Below are positions 27,041 through 38,999 of a DNA stretch of 64,000 nucleotides, piece by piece; positions within the stretch are counted from its first letter, which is position 1; the number at the start of each line of letters is the position of its first letter. The stretch is from Alitta virens (Eukaryota > Annelida > Polychaeta > Phyllodocida > Nereididae), in NCBI GenBank assembly GCA_932294295.1, contig OW028584.1, forward strand, positions 29,262,470-29,326,469. Direction: 5' to 3'. Under the pieces are notes generated by a model that was not told the origin of the DNA, made no database searches, and was given only the letters and a program-made list of their open reading frames with translations. A program made the translations under genes and the position numbers.

Positions 27041-27065
27041 TGTTTACATCGTCACCGTGGGCAAC
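27041..27065. promoter_or_regulatory. Candidate CCDC39 ciliary promoter: forkhead core plus RFX X-box
   Basis: The plus strand reads TGTTTAC at 27041-27047, a forkhead core. Three bases later comes GTCACCGTGGGCAAC at 27051-27065, which fits the X-box consensus GTNRCC-N(0-3)-RGYAAC with a 3-base spacer. RFX factors and FOXJ1 are the established regulators of motile-cilium genes. The pair lies about 1.1 kb upstream of the CCDC39 ATG in a GC-richer patch. A possible 5'UTR intron links the two: acceptor TTTTTGTAG before 25988, and a consensus-like GC donor CAG/GCAAGT at 26986/26985, both on the minus strand. The motifs are seen; the function and UTR intron are inferred. Confidence 0.5.
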
Positions 27066-27161
27066 GGATCAGGTAAACCGCGGATCATTGAAAGAACGGA
27101 CTGGTTCCGCGCTATCGGCGGAATAAAAGGATCGGACTGGAAGCTAATGGACAGGTGCCCT

Positions 27162-28260
27162 AGATAGCTTGGCCATTACCTCAGTCTCACAGAGAGATTT
27201 AAGGTGCCTGGAGTTGAATTATTGCTAACCTAATCTTGGCTATAAACATAGGGTGCGCTGCAGCAAAACCCTCAGCGAATCCCACATAGCACACAGGCAT
27301 CATGAAAACTGTTCAGTGTTTGTCCAACAAGCAGGAGGGCGGGTGTTACACTTTCATTTCCAGAGCAGAACTCTAACACACTCTTTTGTTTCCAGAGCTG
27401 AACTCTAACACTGTAGAATGCACTTACCCTAATGAAATTTCATACAGTAACACTCTATATGACCTAGTGGTGTATTTTGATAGTCACACTGACATATCTC
27501 AGCTATGTTTTTAATTTGGGAATTTTTTTTTTACTGAGTGTTTACATAGTGTGTATGATGAACCGAAACGATTGCCACTTGGCCTACATAGCCTGTAACA
27601 CAATGCGAGTCCCAGATGTCATTTTGATCATATTCTGACAAGTGTGAAAATATCACAGGGTTCCCGCGGTTATGACAAAGTCTGATAAAGTCTAATTTAT
27701 TTATCCACTAAGTCTTACATTGTCTTATTTTGTTGCAAATGTACTTGGATATTAAGATCCACATTGTAATATTCTGACGCTTTGGTAAATAAATATAAAT
27801 GAATCACAATTATGGACTTTCTTTAAATACACAAGAACTGCATTTATTTTGTTTAATAGCCACTATACTGATATATATATATATTTTTTTTTGGATAACG
27901 ATATTACAAATATCGGTTTATTTATACAGTACTATACTAGTGGTCTTATTTTTCATGTTTGCATGGTATTATAATGCCTTACAAAGGTCTTACTTCTTAT
28001 GAAGGTAAACCTGCAGGAACCCTGTATCAATAGCAATTAGCAATTCCTTCGTTCAAAGTAAAGCCAAGTAGCACCAAAAAGTATTGTGTAGCCTTTTCAT
28101 GCCATTGAACTTTTCTGTTTCAAAGACTTTATGCACAATAAGGATTATTCAGATTGCTAGAATTATCAATACAATAACACGTTCCCTTAGCAAGAATTCA
28201 ACTTCATCTCCAGGGGCACCTTAAATCTCAATCTCTATTGAGGTAATGGCCAAGCTATCT
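27162..28260. mobile_element. Element with about 52-bp terminal inverted repeats upstream of CCDC39
   Basis: 27162-27213 (AGATAGCTTGGCCATTACCT...AAGGTGCCTGGAG) is the reverse complement of 28208-28260, with few differences and small gaps. About 1 kb lies between and shows no coding frame longer than about 65 codons. A block just inside the left arm (about 27346-27480; CAGAGCAGAACTCTAACAC, GACCTAGTGGTG) recurs in direct orientation outside the right arm (about 28390-28495). The structure is therefore nested or rearranged. I do not recognise the family. Confidence 0.55.
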
Positions 28261-28734
28261 GCAGCGCAGCCTATGTTTTTCTATTTAACTTTCAGTGAAC
28301 AAAGTTCAAAGAGGGTCAATGTCCGTCCGAAGGGGCAGCAGGCGAGCAGGTGGGAAGGCGGGCGGGCCTTCAGGCGGGCAGGCGTAACATTTTTGTTTTC
28401 AGAGCAGAACTCTAACACTAATGCAATTACTCGAACGAAATTTCGTACAGAAATACTCTGTATGGCCTAGTGGTGCCTTTTGATAGGCACATTGGTTTGA
28501 AAAAGTAAGAATTTTCCCTAATTTTGAAAATTCTCTAGTATTTACGGCACACATTAGCTTTTAAGGTGTACTTTTTCGAAATGAGCAAGATTTCGTTAAT
28601 TAGCTGTTAGCTCTTTTAGATAATAACAGCTACAGGCAGACGTAATGATGAGATTATAAGCAAGGCTTGGAGTCTACACCATATTACACTTTTAGGTCAC
28701 ACCTTGAAAGCTAATGTGAGCCAATTAGGATCAC

Positions 28735-28882
28735 AGGGGCGGATCCAGAAAAGTTTGCAATGGGGGGGGGGGGGGTTGCCAAATTAAAATATATTGAAGG
28801 GACTAAATTGTTAAAATGTACTAGGCCAAGGGGGAGAGTAAATCCCTAACCCCCCCCCCCTCCCCCATTTGGATCCGCTACT
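28735..28882. mobile_element. GGATCC-type hairpin MITE
   Basis: It runs from CAGGGGCGGATCCAG through a G tract, CTAGGCCAAGGG and a C tract to TGGATCCGCTACTG. GATCA occurs on both flanks as a possible 5-bp duplication. Confidence 0.6.
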
Positions 28883-29794
28883 GGATCATTTTGAAAAAGA
28901 CCAGTTGCACTGCTTACAATTAATTAATAAACTGGTTGAAGATCATTTCAACTCAGTTTAAGGGCATTACTTACATACAGGGATGAACTAGTTCATCCAA
29001 GCATACAGCTAGCTAAGTCTGGTCTACTCTGCATATAATTTTTCAGAACAAAAATTGACACACAGATCAGTTCAACAATATAGGTTGTCCTGGGCTAAAG
29101 GTCTTTGGAATCACCCAGTGATAATTTTATGTAAATAATACTCAACTGATAGTTAGAGATAGTGCAAATGTTACATGACCATCATTGTCAGCTGAGCACA
29201 ACATATATTATGCAACAGGATCTCACACATACTTCCTCAGGTAATCAAAGCTACTTTCTAATTATAGTGTACGTATATTCAGGATAATTATAATCAGGAC
29301 AATTTAATGTTAAATTTGTACTACTTACTTTACTGGTTGTTGCAATTTTACAGGTGTGGATATGTATTTAAAACATAGGCCTATATGACCCTATGTGTGT
29401 ACAGCCTGTATGTAAATCATAATACAAGCATATCTTAAAATTAAATTGTCTGTTTGATATTAACAAAGAGGTTAAATTGAGTTTAAAAAAAAAAGAAAGA
29501 TTAATGCAATAAACGAAGACAGATATATAGCTATATATAGACACCTATATTGAAAAATATCTGCTCCACAAACGCAAAAAAGGGTTTTACCTTCACACTG
29601 TACTAGAAATATCATACATGCACTCCTCAAAGTCAAAGGGTCAATACTAGAGTGGCCAGGTCACTAATTCTAATTTAACAGTAGGCCATATTTCATGGAG
29701 ATAGCCCTCCAAGGAAATCCTGCCAAATACAGACATAATATCAGATAATTATGAATCTATGGAGAGCATTAAAAAATTTATATATATATATATA

Positions 29795-29900
29795 TAGATT
29801 TTTATTGACAGCAAAATATCAAATTGATACATGTGTCAGCATGACAAAATAATAAATGGCAAAAAATAAAAAGATAATAGAAATACATGGATCAACAGTT
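29795..29900 (-). mobile_element. Short 3'-end fragment of the LINE A/B family
   Basis: On the plus strand, ATAGATTTTTATTGACAGC at 29795 is followed by sequence resembling that after 30614 (start of LINE B as read on the plus strand), including the neighbouring TATATATA run. It is the reverse of the family's 3' terminus, without coding sequence. Confidence 0.45.
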
Positions 29901-30269
29901 AATAATTAAATAAGTAGAGCTATATTATGACTAATACTAATCAACACTACATAGGCTGTCTAAGAAATTCTAAAGCACCCGGAACTAAACAAATAATAGT
30001 AATAATACGGGTAAAAAGCACCAACAAATAGTTTTAGCACAACAATTCAGGTTCAATAACAATACTAAACACTAAGCATAAGATATCTATATATATACAT
30101 CATATGTCAATGCGGACATTTATCATTCGGTGCTAACCCATGTGATTTGATAAACTGACATTTTGAAATCTAGGACAATGCGGCCTATAACCCTCATGTA
30201 ATTTAGCAAAATGTTAAACATTTTGAATGGCGCAGTAAACCTGGTGCTAGGCAATATATAACAGCTACT

Positions 30270-30548
30270 ATGAGACTGTGATTTAGTTTATATATTATTA
30301 TTATTATTTTTTTTATTCAGTATTATATTCAGTATTTTGAGATGTGCTCACTGCGATGCTATAGTATAGAAAATGAGATATATAATATTTGGATCAGTAG
30401 TTCTGGAAGTAGTATTTAGTTAGTATATTCAATATATGTAATTTTTATGTCTGTATTAACAATGTATTGTGCATTCGATGTACCTTGTTTATGACGAATG
30501 GGTCAAAACTGACTCCGTATGGTCAAATAAAATGTATCTATCTATCTA
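30270..30548 (+). mobile_element. 3' end of a second LINE type with (TATC)n tail
   Basis: The sequence ends GGTCAAATAAAATG followed by TATCTATCTATC at 30535-30547. A polyadenylation-like AATAAA followed directly by a short tetranucleotide repeat is typical of LINE 3' tails. A comparable tail occurs at about 58050-58070, and the reverse form at about 48687-48710. Confidence 0.4.
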
Positions 30549-30599
30549 CATGATGTACTCTTGACTGTTATCAACATGGTAAACAATATGAAGTGATAT

Positions 30600-31992
30600 A
30601 CATATATATATATATAGATTTTATTGACATGTAAAATATCATAAGTGATACATATGTCATTCAGTTAAAAGATAACATGAAAGAGACATTAATGTAAATA
30701 CAGAAAGCAATAAAATTTCAATAATCAAGGTTCCAGCCACCAAGTTAACTTATAATACGTGTTTAAAATCCACATACACAATAGAAAAAAAAAAATACAA
30801 GCCGCTAATAAAAACATTTCACTCTTAAAGTCCAAAACATGACAAGCACATCATAACTAATAAACTAATAAACTAAATTAATAACTGTGTGGATACAGGA
30901 GATGGTTTTCTCTACACATCGGCTTGAAGGAGAAACTTTCCTAAACTATTTAATAACTCAGGTTCCTTGTTTGTCATTATTGCTGTAAACTTAGTTATAT
31001 CATCTAGAGACAAGAAGTTGTTAATAAATTTAGTTGCATTCAAAAAAAGGTTAACACGGTGTTGCTCATTTCCAGGACAGACAATCAAACAGTGAATTTC
31101 GTCTTCTACAAAGTTTAACGTACACTTTTCACATATTCTATTTGGAGCAGGAATTATTGGTTTATGGTGTCGACCTGTTTCAATCTTCAGGCTATGTGAA
31201 CTTGTCCTAAATCTAGCTATTTTAGTTAACACTTTGCGAATTTGTTGCAATTCAAGATAAGGTTCTATTCTACAATCAGTTTTAAATAGTTTATATGTCC
31301 TAAGTTTTGGTTGTTGTGAACTGTCATTTATTGCATTTATAAGTCGCTCATGTTCGGCTTCATAGAGTCTTAGTTTCACTGTGTTAGAGATATTATCAAT
31401 GTCAAAGTTTCTGAGGTTACTAATATCATATTCAATGTTGCAGTTATTTAATACATGACACACTTTACTGAACCAGTTATTTCCATTTACTGCATTCACA
31501 TAAATTTCCTTCTGAAAATTTAAACATTTCTTAAGTAAACTGTCATCAGGTGCTCTTTCCAATCTTATCCAGTAATTCACCATTCTAATTTTCTGTCTGA
31601 CATGCAATGGGAATCTACCTGTTTCACCATAGACTGCTAAAGATGGTGTTTGTTTTCTAACTCCTAATATGTTTTTAAGATATGCAAGTTGCAAATTTTC
31701 TAATTCAGGCATAGATTTTTCACTTGTCCATATTTCACTATTGTATTCCAGGATAGGTAAAATATAGGTATCAAACATTCGAAGAGATAGCATGGGATCG
31801 ATTTTTCCTAATGCTTGTTTTGAATCACCTTGCAGTGCAAAGAGCGCTTTATGAGCTTGTGTTGAGAGGTATTCCGTCATCTTGCTATGTATTCTACGCT
31901 TATTAGTAAGCATATGGCCAAGATATTTGAAGCTGTCAACATTTACTAGTTTTTCCAATACAGATATACAATATGAGATGGGAATATTGACA
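30600..31992 (-). mobile_element. LINE B: 5'-truncated copy of the same LINE family
   Basis: A 371-codon minus-strand frame (32027-30912) holds the RT thumb and C-terminal region. It runs from FKYLGHMLTNKRRIHSKM to a Cys-His cluster, CEKC...EDEIHCLIVC. Similarity to the other LINE copies starts near 31972, so the RT catalytic core is missing by 5' truncation. The 3' end on the minus strand is GTCAATAAAATC followed by an (AT)n tail near 30601-30625. Near-identical 20-mers ACAATATGAAGTGAYATACA flank it (about 30584 and 31993, the latter followed by another partial copy), as expected for a target-site duplication. Confidence 0.85.
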
Positions 31993-32039
31993 TACAATAT
32001 GAAGTGACATACAATATGAAGTGACATACAATAGTAGAT

Positions 32040-35000
32040 ATTTGCAAATATACAAAGTCATACACACACATGGAAGCAGATTCGTCAAACAATGAAACTC
32101 ATCTTCTACTTGGTTCAGATTGCATTTTTCACAAATTCTTTCATCTGCAGGAACATAAAGATGTTTGTGTCTGCCTAATTCAATATTAAGGCTTAGTCTA
32201 AAACGTGCTATATTACAATAGTCGGATTTGGGTAGGGTCTAATTCAGATAGGGCTCTATTCGAATATCATTCTTGAAGGTTTTGTATGTTCTGAGTTTTG
32301 GGTTTAGCGTACTATCATTTATCTCAGTGTCAGAGTCAGTGAGCATCTTGGTATGAGCCTTTTCGAACAAGGAAAAAATGTGCTTGTTTATGCTTGAATT
32401 GTCAGAATCTGTATCTAGAGTTTCTGTGACTTAATAAAGTCTTGTAAGCCAGCAAGAAACACCTCTTTGATGTAACTTAATCTGAATGTCATAACAGCTA
32501 CGTAAGAGCAAGGAGTATTTGACCTTAGCCTGCCTAGAAATTTGATTGCTGAAGCATTTTGTCTGACTATCAGTGGAAATCGACCTGTATCAGCCAGAAT
32601 GACAAGTGTTGAAGTTTGACACCTAACACTGAGCAGGTTTTTAAGGAAAAAAACTTGTATTTTCTCGAGAGCTTCAATTTGCTTCTCTCAGAACCATATT
32701 TCACTATTGTATTCAAGTATTGGTAATATATATGTGTCAAACATTTTGATACTCATTTTTGCTCATAACTTACTTTGTGTATGTTGCTAGAATTACTAAT
32801 TACATGACCCAATTATTTGTATGAATTAACTATATCTAATTTCTCACTTTCAATAATGAAATCATGATTATCTTGGGCTGTACATTTGCCAGATTTACGA
32901 AAGATCATAACTTTGCTCTTCTGAGAGTTAATGATTAGATGCCACTTTCTACAATAAGCTTCAAGATCTTTTAATAGAGTCTGCATTCCATCAGCACTTT
33001 CCGAAATTAGGAAATGTCATCAGCATATAGTAGATGAGTGTATGTTGTCCCCTATATTGTTACTCCACAGGTCTGGTCTAGGTATTCGCACATGTCTGAT
33101 AAATACAGATTACATAGCTTGGGACTGACTATCCCACCTTGGAGAACACCATGGGTACTATCAATGTTTGTCCCTAATTCACCATGCCATCTAACTTTAG
33201 CACTAGACATGTCGAACATACTTTGTATTATTTTTACAAGCTTTCCGCCATAGCCTTTTTTTATCATTTTATAATACAGGAATGATCGGTTGACAAACTC
33301 AAAAGCTTTCGAAAAGTCCATAAAAGTTATAAATAGGGTTTTACGAATTGATTTATGGTAAGATATGATTGTGTCTAATATGAATACATTATCACTAGTT
33401 CTGCAACCCTTACTAAAACCAAATTGATTTGGATCTACAATGTCGGCAGCTTCACTTTGGTCTGTACCTCACTCATTGTTATAGGGTGATCTGTCATGTA
33501 GGTACTAGGATTGGTGGGACTGTTGTTAAAGTTTACCATGAACTCTTCACATATTTGAGGAATTGCATGTCAAATGTAGAAGTATACTCACTAGGTGGGG
33601 CTTGCACACTTGCAAAGTATTTTTCAAAACAGTCAAGAGATATATCACTAGCAATTGAGAAACTATTATTTTTATGTAATCTATCCCAGTATTTCCAGTA
33701 GTCACATGGGTTATTCATATCCAATTCGCAGAGCTCATTTCTAATTTTATTTTGAAAGGTTCTTTTCTTTCTTTGAGTTGTGGCTTTACATGACTTTTTA
33801 AGTGAATAATATTGCAGGAGGTTATCTTGCACATTTAGGTCATGAGTTTTAGCATAGTCATTTGTTAAGTGCTTTTGGTTTTTGCATTCGTCATCATACC
33901 ATTCATTTTTAGGAAACCTATCAGTTGCAGCCTTTTGATATTTTTTGGGACAATTTTCAGTAATGGCTGTTTGTAGACTGCATCATTGACTCCATTGTCA
34001 GTAATTATGCTTTCTACAAATTTTTCATTCCTCGCGGAGCATTGCTCCCCATTTATGGAGGAAACAAGACCAACCACAGCATCAGCATTAAAGAGATATC
34101 TATAAAACCTTGGAGGAATTAGAGGACACTTTGGTACATCAAAGGTAGAATCATGGTCGCTCCAAAAGCTTAATGACCTAAGGAACCGCTCCTAATTGGG
34201 GGGCAATTGTGCAACAATATGCATGAAATATACATATTTATCCGTTTTCACCCAATTTTTTGTATTGCATGATATACATATAACTTCTTTATCCTGAGCA
34301 CTTAAGCACTTAAAACACAGACTGAGTATGGTATTTGGTGGACAACACTCTTATGGATAATACACTTAAATTTGAATTCACTTAGATGCTTAGTTATTAA
34401 GATATAGCTGGATTAATGTCATTAGTATTTTTTTGTGTTTATTCTAATATTAAGCAGACTTGCCACAGAAAGCCGTGAATGTAGATTATATCATTTTGAT
34501 GGCTAGAATATTTAGCTTTATCTAAGCACAATTGCATTGTGTGGGTATTTGTGGGTTTTATGTAATGACAGTTTTAATAACAAATTCCTAAATCTTTCTC
34601 ATTTATTTTCGTTTAACTATACCTCCACCAAAAATGCTTTGATTTTCACCAAAGAAGAATCTAACTGTAGAACACAAAACTGGCTTTTGTGGTAATGAAA
34701 TAGATACATTTAATTGGGTAAACAACTAAACAGTACCATTTCTGCTGAGTATAGTTCATATTAATTAGTAGGAGATTCAACATAAAGGGCCACTGCCTCC
34801 CCCCAGCCAGGCTGAGCCAGCACGACACTGATTGCACACAAAGAACTTTTATTGCCCTGATGCTTAATTGCTTAAAATAACGATTTCAAAGGCCAACTAA
34901 GCGAAAACCTGTGAAATCTGAGGAAATACGGACTTTCATTAGGGCATGCTCAAGTTGCAAATTCCGAGTGTCCTCTCCTTCTCTAATTCCTCCAAGATAA

Positions 35001-35845
35001 AACTTACTAGAGCTATGACATGCTGGCTTCGATGGGTTAAACATGTTAGTTGAGACATCCCTAGCATTCAATTGTATCGAAAATGATAAAGGTCAATGAT
35101 CAGAATTTGTATTAAGTGGCTCTAGGCTTGGAGTCACAGATTAGGTAATCAACAAGGCTTTTACCACAAGGAGTGTAACAAGGAAAACTTCCTGTGCTCT
35201 TATTTTCCATGAAATATCCATTCATTATCTGCATACCACTAGATTTACGGAGCTCAATTAGTTCCTTATCATATCAGTTGCATTTACTATCATCAGAATA
35301 ACGGTTACGCCTGGGAAAGTTATCAGGGAATTCAGGGGTTATTGGCAGTGAACCTGGCATATCTATAATATCATTCCCTGGAGTTAGCAGAAAGTCTTGA
35401 AGTTTCCCCATTCTGGCATTGAAATCACCACATATAGCAACAGTACCCCTCTTGTTAAAATGTGAAATTTCTTCTTGGATTAGGTGAAAGGCATTATTAT
35501 CTTGGAAGCTTGATATTGTTGAGGATGAGTCAAGTGGAGGAATGTATACACCAGCTAGGAATATATCATCATTATTGCTTTGTTCTATCTTAAGCCAAAC
35601 TGTGAAATTGGAATTTTTAATTACAGTTACTTTCCCGTTAGAGTATAAGCTATTTCTAATTAACACACCTATCCCACCAGCAGCTTTACAGACTCGGGGG
35701 TGTTATTACCAATTACCAGTGTCAGGCACATAGCTATCTAGTTTCATAGTTTCGAGAAAGATAATTATATCATACGTAGAAACATGTGTTATAAAATCTT
35801 GATCTTTCAGTTCAGCACATAGACCTTGTATGTTCCATACCATTA
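32040..35845 (-). mobile_element. LINE A: degenerate non-LTR retrotransposon (AP endonuclease plus RT)
   Basis: The minus strand, from 35845, encodes MVWNIQGLCAEL and IIIFLETMK, the start of an APE-type endonuclease with its catalytic Glu. 35666-35274 carries VAICGDFNARMG (catalytic Asp-Asn). CYTPCGKSLVDYLICDSK is near 35180, and an SDH motif near 35100 is broken by a stop. The RT follows: fragments at 34077-33865 and 33832-33533, then DFSKAFEFVNRSF and GVLQGGIVSPKL (33321-33052), with the LLYADD catalytic box at about 33030-33013. The C-terminal part, down to about 32040, has many stops. EN-RT order with an AP endonuclease places it in the CR1/L2/Jockey-like LINEs; I do not name the clade. 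Confidence 0.85.
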
Positions 35846-35888
35846 TTGTTAGTTATTGTTAGACATATCCAAGTTATATATATGCTAC

Positions 35889-36082
35889 TGTGGTGACCTG
35901 GGTCACTAACCGGGTGAGCCACGTGTCAGTAATGCAAACTGGTCAGCGTGGGGTTGCTCCAGCCGCATCCTGGCAGTCCAGACACAGACACGATGAAGTA
36001 GACGGGCTGTGTGGCGGGCGGGGTTCAATAAATGATAAGACGTTTCTTTGCATTTAGTGTTCACTTTAGGAAGGACCTTACA
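35889..36082 (+). repeat. 5' LTR of the gypsy element
   Basis: It starts TGTGGTGACC and ends CCTTACA. It lacks about 34 bases present in the 3' LTR (around GCGACCCCAGCTAGACCACG). It shares ATAAATGATAAGACGTTTC with the 3' LTR, which could include the LTR polyadenylation signal AATAAA. Confidence 0.88.
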
Positions 36083-36497
36083 AATGGCACTGATGTGGGA
36101 CTTGAGGTGATCACAACACACCAGAACCAGAGTACAAGGAATTGCAACGAGAAATTCGAGAGTTTAGTATCAATTTCGGTATTTTAATTGTCTGGTTAAT
36201 TAGTGGCATACTGCTCGTTTAGTTTAGAGTTTCATTATTCTGTTCTATTATACTGTGAGTAGTATCATTGTAATCATCAACGTGATACCTCCCAAGCATC
36301 GTACACGACTCAGGCAGGCTTATAGCCCGGAGGGGGACCTGGAGCCGGTAGGTAGCTGGCTCGTTGTCCTTCGGCAATGATAGTGAGATACATTCCGTGT
36401 TCGACCGGGAAGGTGAGACACAGGTCGATAATGTATAGAGGCCCTTGCTTGAAAGGGGGGGGGCTCTGGAGGGAAGAGGATAGCACCCCGGAACGCC

Positions 36498-37634
36498 ATG
36501 ACTCTTGGGTCTACCACTAAGGGCCAAGGGAGACAAACGGCGTCGGGGCGGGATAGTAGGGGAACTCGTGCTTGTTGCGAGCAAACTCACCGCAGAGAGC
36601 CGGAGCATGATGGCTATAATTCGGATGACTCATCTGCGTCATCTCCCCCCTCATCCCCAGACCAACAGGGAGTCTTGCTGATGTCCACGGCAACACGTGG
36701 CTCAGCTAGTGCAGTGGTTACACATGGGTTGGGGCCCGATGGTCGGCCTAGTTCCTCTCGATACAGATGGCGGCGAGAGGCCGCCCCTGCATGATGGGAT
36801 AGGGTGGCGTTTACGGACTACCTGGATGAGTTTGATAGGGTGGCCACTTTCAACAAGTGGACAAAAGAAGAGCGCTTTTTTCACGCCTGGACCAGTGTTA
36901 TGGGACCAGCCCGCTTGAAAATGCGTTCTTTAGTCTAAAGGGGAGACTGGCGAGGCATGGCCGACCAATTAACAGCTTTATTTTGCTCGAAATCGAGCTT
37001 TAGATGCCTACTTGACAAAATGGTTAAGTGCGAAACGAGGGCCAGATATGGACCTCGAGACGTAAAGCTTATACCTCCTTGATTTATCGAGGAAAGCCAA
37101 TCCTGCATCGACTAGTGAGGAACAGTAACGGTTTGCTAAGGAATGTTTTGTGGAGACAGCAGGATCCGCAAATATGTGTTTCTGGCTCGGTGCTCTGAAG
37201 CCCCCGTCCCAGCAGGAAGCCATTGCTTGGCCATTCAGTACGAAACGGCGTACGAGGCCACCAAGCTCCAGAAGCCTGACAGCGGTCTGACGAATGCGAT
37301 CGCCATGCCTGTGTTGCCGTTCCAAAGATGCATCACAGCAGCCGCAGCAACACCTGACACAGGGCCCCCTGAGAAAAAGGTAGCCCTAATACTTAAGGAA
37401 GTGAAGGAATTGTTCTATTCTCTAATGGGGTCAGTAATAGCCCAAAACAGAGATAGCCGAAACCACGGCGACCGTCGGCAGCCAGCACCCAAGACTAGTC
37501 CAAGTCAATGTCGGTGCTATAAATGCCGTGGGGAGGTCTCCTCAAATAAAGCGGGCCAGAGAACGATGTCCAAACAACAACGCGATAATGATTCCTACTC
37601 AAGGAATGCTCGCAAGGGTCCAACAAACGAGTAA
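36498..37634 (+). pseudogene. gag remnant of the gypsy element
   Basis: An open frame from 36498 is interrupted by an in-frame TGA at 36792. It continues in the same frame with a capsid-like stretch (DEFDRVATFNKWTKEERFF) to a TAA near 36936. A second block, 37143-37634, ends in a Cys-rich CRCYKC segment near 37513 that looks like a decayed CCHC zinc knuckle. The two blocks are in different frames with broken sequence between them. Gag would form the particle and bind the RNA; this copy cannot make the whole protein. Confidence 0.6.
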
Positions 37635-37792
37635 GGGTGGAGGAAGATCCTGTCCTGGATCCTCCACCTGCGAAAGTGCCCCCTCCAGAATGTTGGACAG
37701 GGGTGAGAGTGGGACAACACTGGCCACGGCACGTGGCTGCACATGCCACCAGTGCCGCCTGATACGTGTTGGTTTAGATCGGTTCACGACAA

Positions 37793-37915
37793 GTGGACTT
37801 CCTACTTGACACGGGGGCCCAGGTGTCGCTGCAAAGTAAAGCAGAATACGACAATATTTCTGGAGCAAACAGAGCAAACTTGAAGCCGATAGACGGGGCT
37901 GAGAGCCAACAGTGA
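37793..37915 (+). pseudogene. Retroviral-type aspartic protease fragment (gypsy pol)
   Basis: A short open stretch encodes FLLDTGAQVSL, with the DTGA active-site motif of pepsin-like retroelement proteases at 37808-37819. It ends at a TGA at 37913-37915. It sits between the gag zinc-knuckle remnant and reverse transcriptase, as expected for Ty3/gypsy pol. Confidence 0.75.
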
Positions 37916-38529
37916 GGCGATCACAGTGTATGGCTGTGTGGAGCTTACAGTGTGCATAGAAAGAATGCTCTATACTTGCGAATTTTTAGTAGCCGAAATT
38001 GGCGGGTTGCCCGGTTTATAAGGCCCTACTGATGTGCTCAGTGGGTAGATATAGCATGTAGAGAAGGTACAGGTGGAAAAACTTGCCGTGCAGTCACCCA
38101 GTCGGACGTCAGCATACCGGCCTGCCTCGTATCTTATATAAGTGTTGACCTCTTGCAATGGGGTGACTCACAAAGGCATGACCTCGTTTTGGAACTTCTG
38201 CCTCAAATTTGCCAAGAATGGCAAGTTATGATGCCGAGAGGACTACTTGATAAACGATGTCATAGCCTACAGGTGTGGATAGCCGATCCTACTGAAAAGC
38301 AGATTAACCTACCTCGAGGTCAACTCATACGAGGTCCACGTCCTGACGAGCTCTGATGCCGAGCAAATCGCGACAGTAAGTGAGGTATCTCGAGAGGAAA
38401 CTGAGGTTACAGACTTGGCAGATCACTTACATCCCTTGTTAGAGCAGATGGACGATATGGCTTAGGTCGTACAAGTCTGGCTACGCACGGAATAGATACA
38501 GGGGACAGTCAGCCCTTTAAAGTAGAGCC

Positions 38530-38979
38530 CTATCACAGGAAGTTGACCGGATGCTGGAACAGGGGGTAATCGAATCTAGTAATAGCCCCTGGTCAAGCCT
38601 CCAGTTCTGGTAAAGAAAAAGGATGGCAGTTTCAGATTCTGCATCGACTACCAGCGGCTGAATGCCTGCACAAAAAAAAGGACGCCTACCGTTACCTCGG
38701 ATAGACGATTGCTTAGATGCCCCATCAGGGGCCAAATGGTTCTGTACGCTTGACTTGTCCTCGGGGCACTGGCAAAAAGCCATGGAAAGTGGGGGCAAGG
38801 AGAAAACGGCATTCACAATGCCTAGAGGCCATTTTCACTTTACAGTGATGCCCTTTGGTGTAACTAATGGACCTGATACTTTAGAGAGACTAATGGAGCT
38901 GGTCTTGGGAGGGATGGACCTTTCCACGTGCTTGTGCTATATGGACGACATCGTGGTAAGGGGCACCTCATTCCACTAG
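38530..38979 (+). pseudogene. Reverse transcriptase domain (gypsy pol)
   Basis: The domain opens with the LEQGVIESSNSPW segment typical of gypsy RT, in a frame that breaks at about 38610. From 38662 to 38979 one frame carries LPRIDDC, the FCTLDLSSGHWQ motif with the first catalytic Asp, FHFTVMPFGVTNGP and CYMDDIVV with the YMDD catalytic pair. It ends at a stop near 38979. The catalytic core is therefore readable, but the N-terminal part is frameshifted. Confidence 0.88.
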
Positions 38980-38999
38980 TGCCTGGCTCATCTAGTCCA

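Noticed and set aside
36219..37877. Several minus-strand open frames over the gypsy gag region
   Set aside because: They are antisense to gag and protease remnants and carry no recognisable domain.
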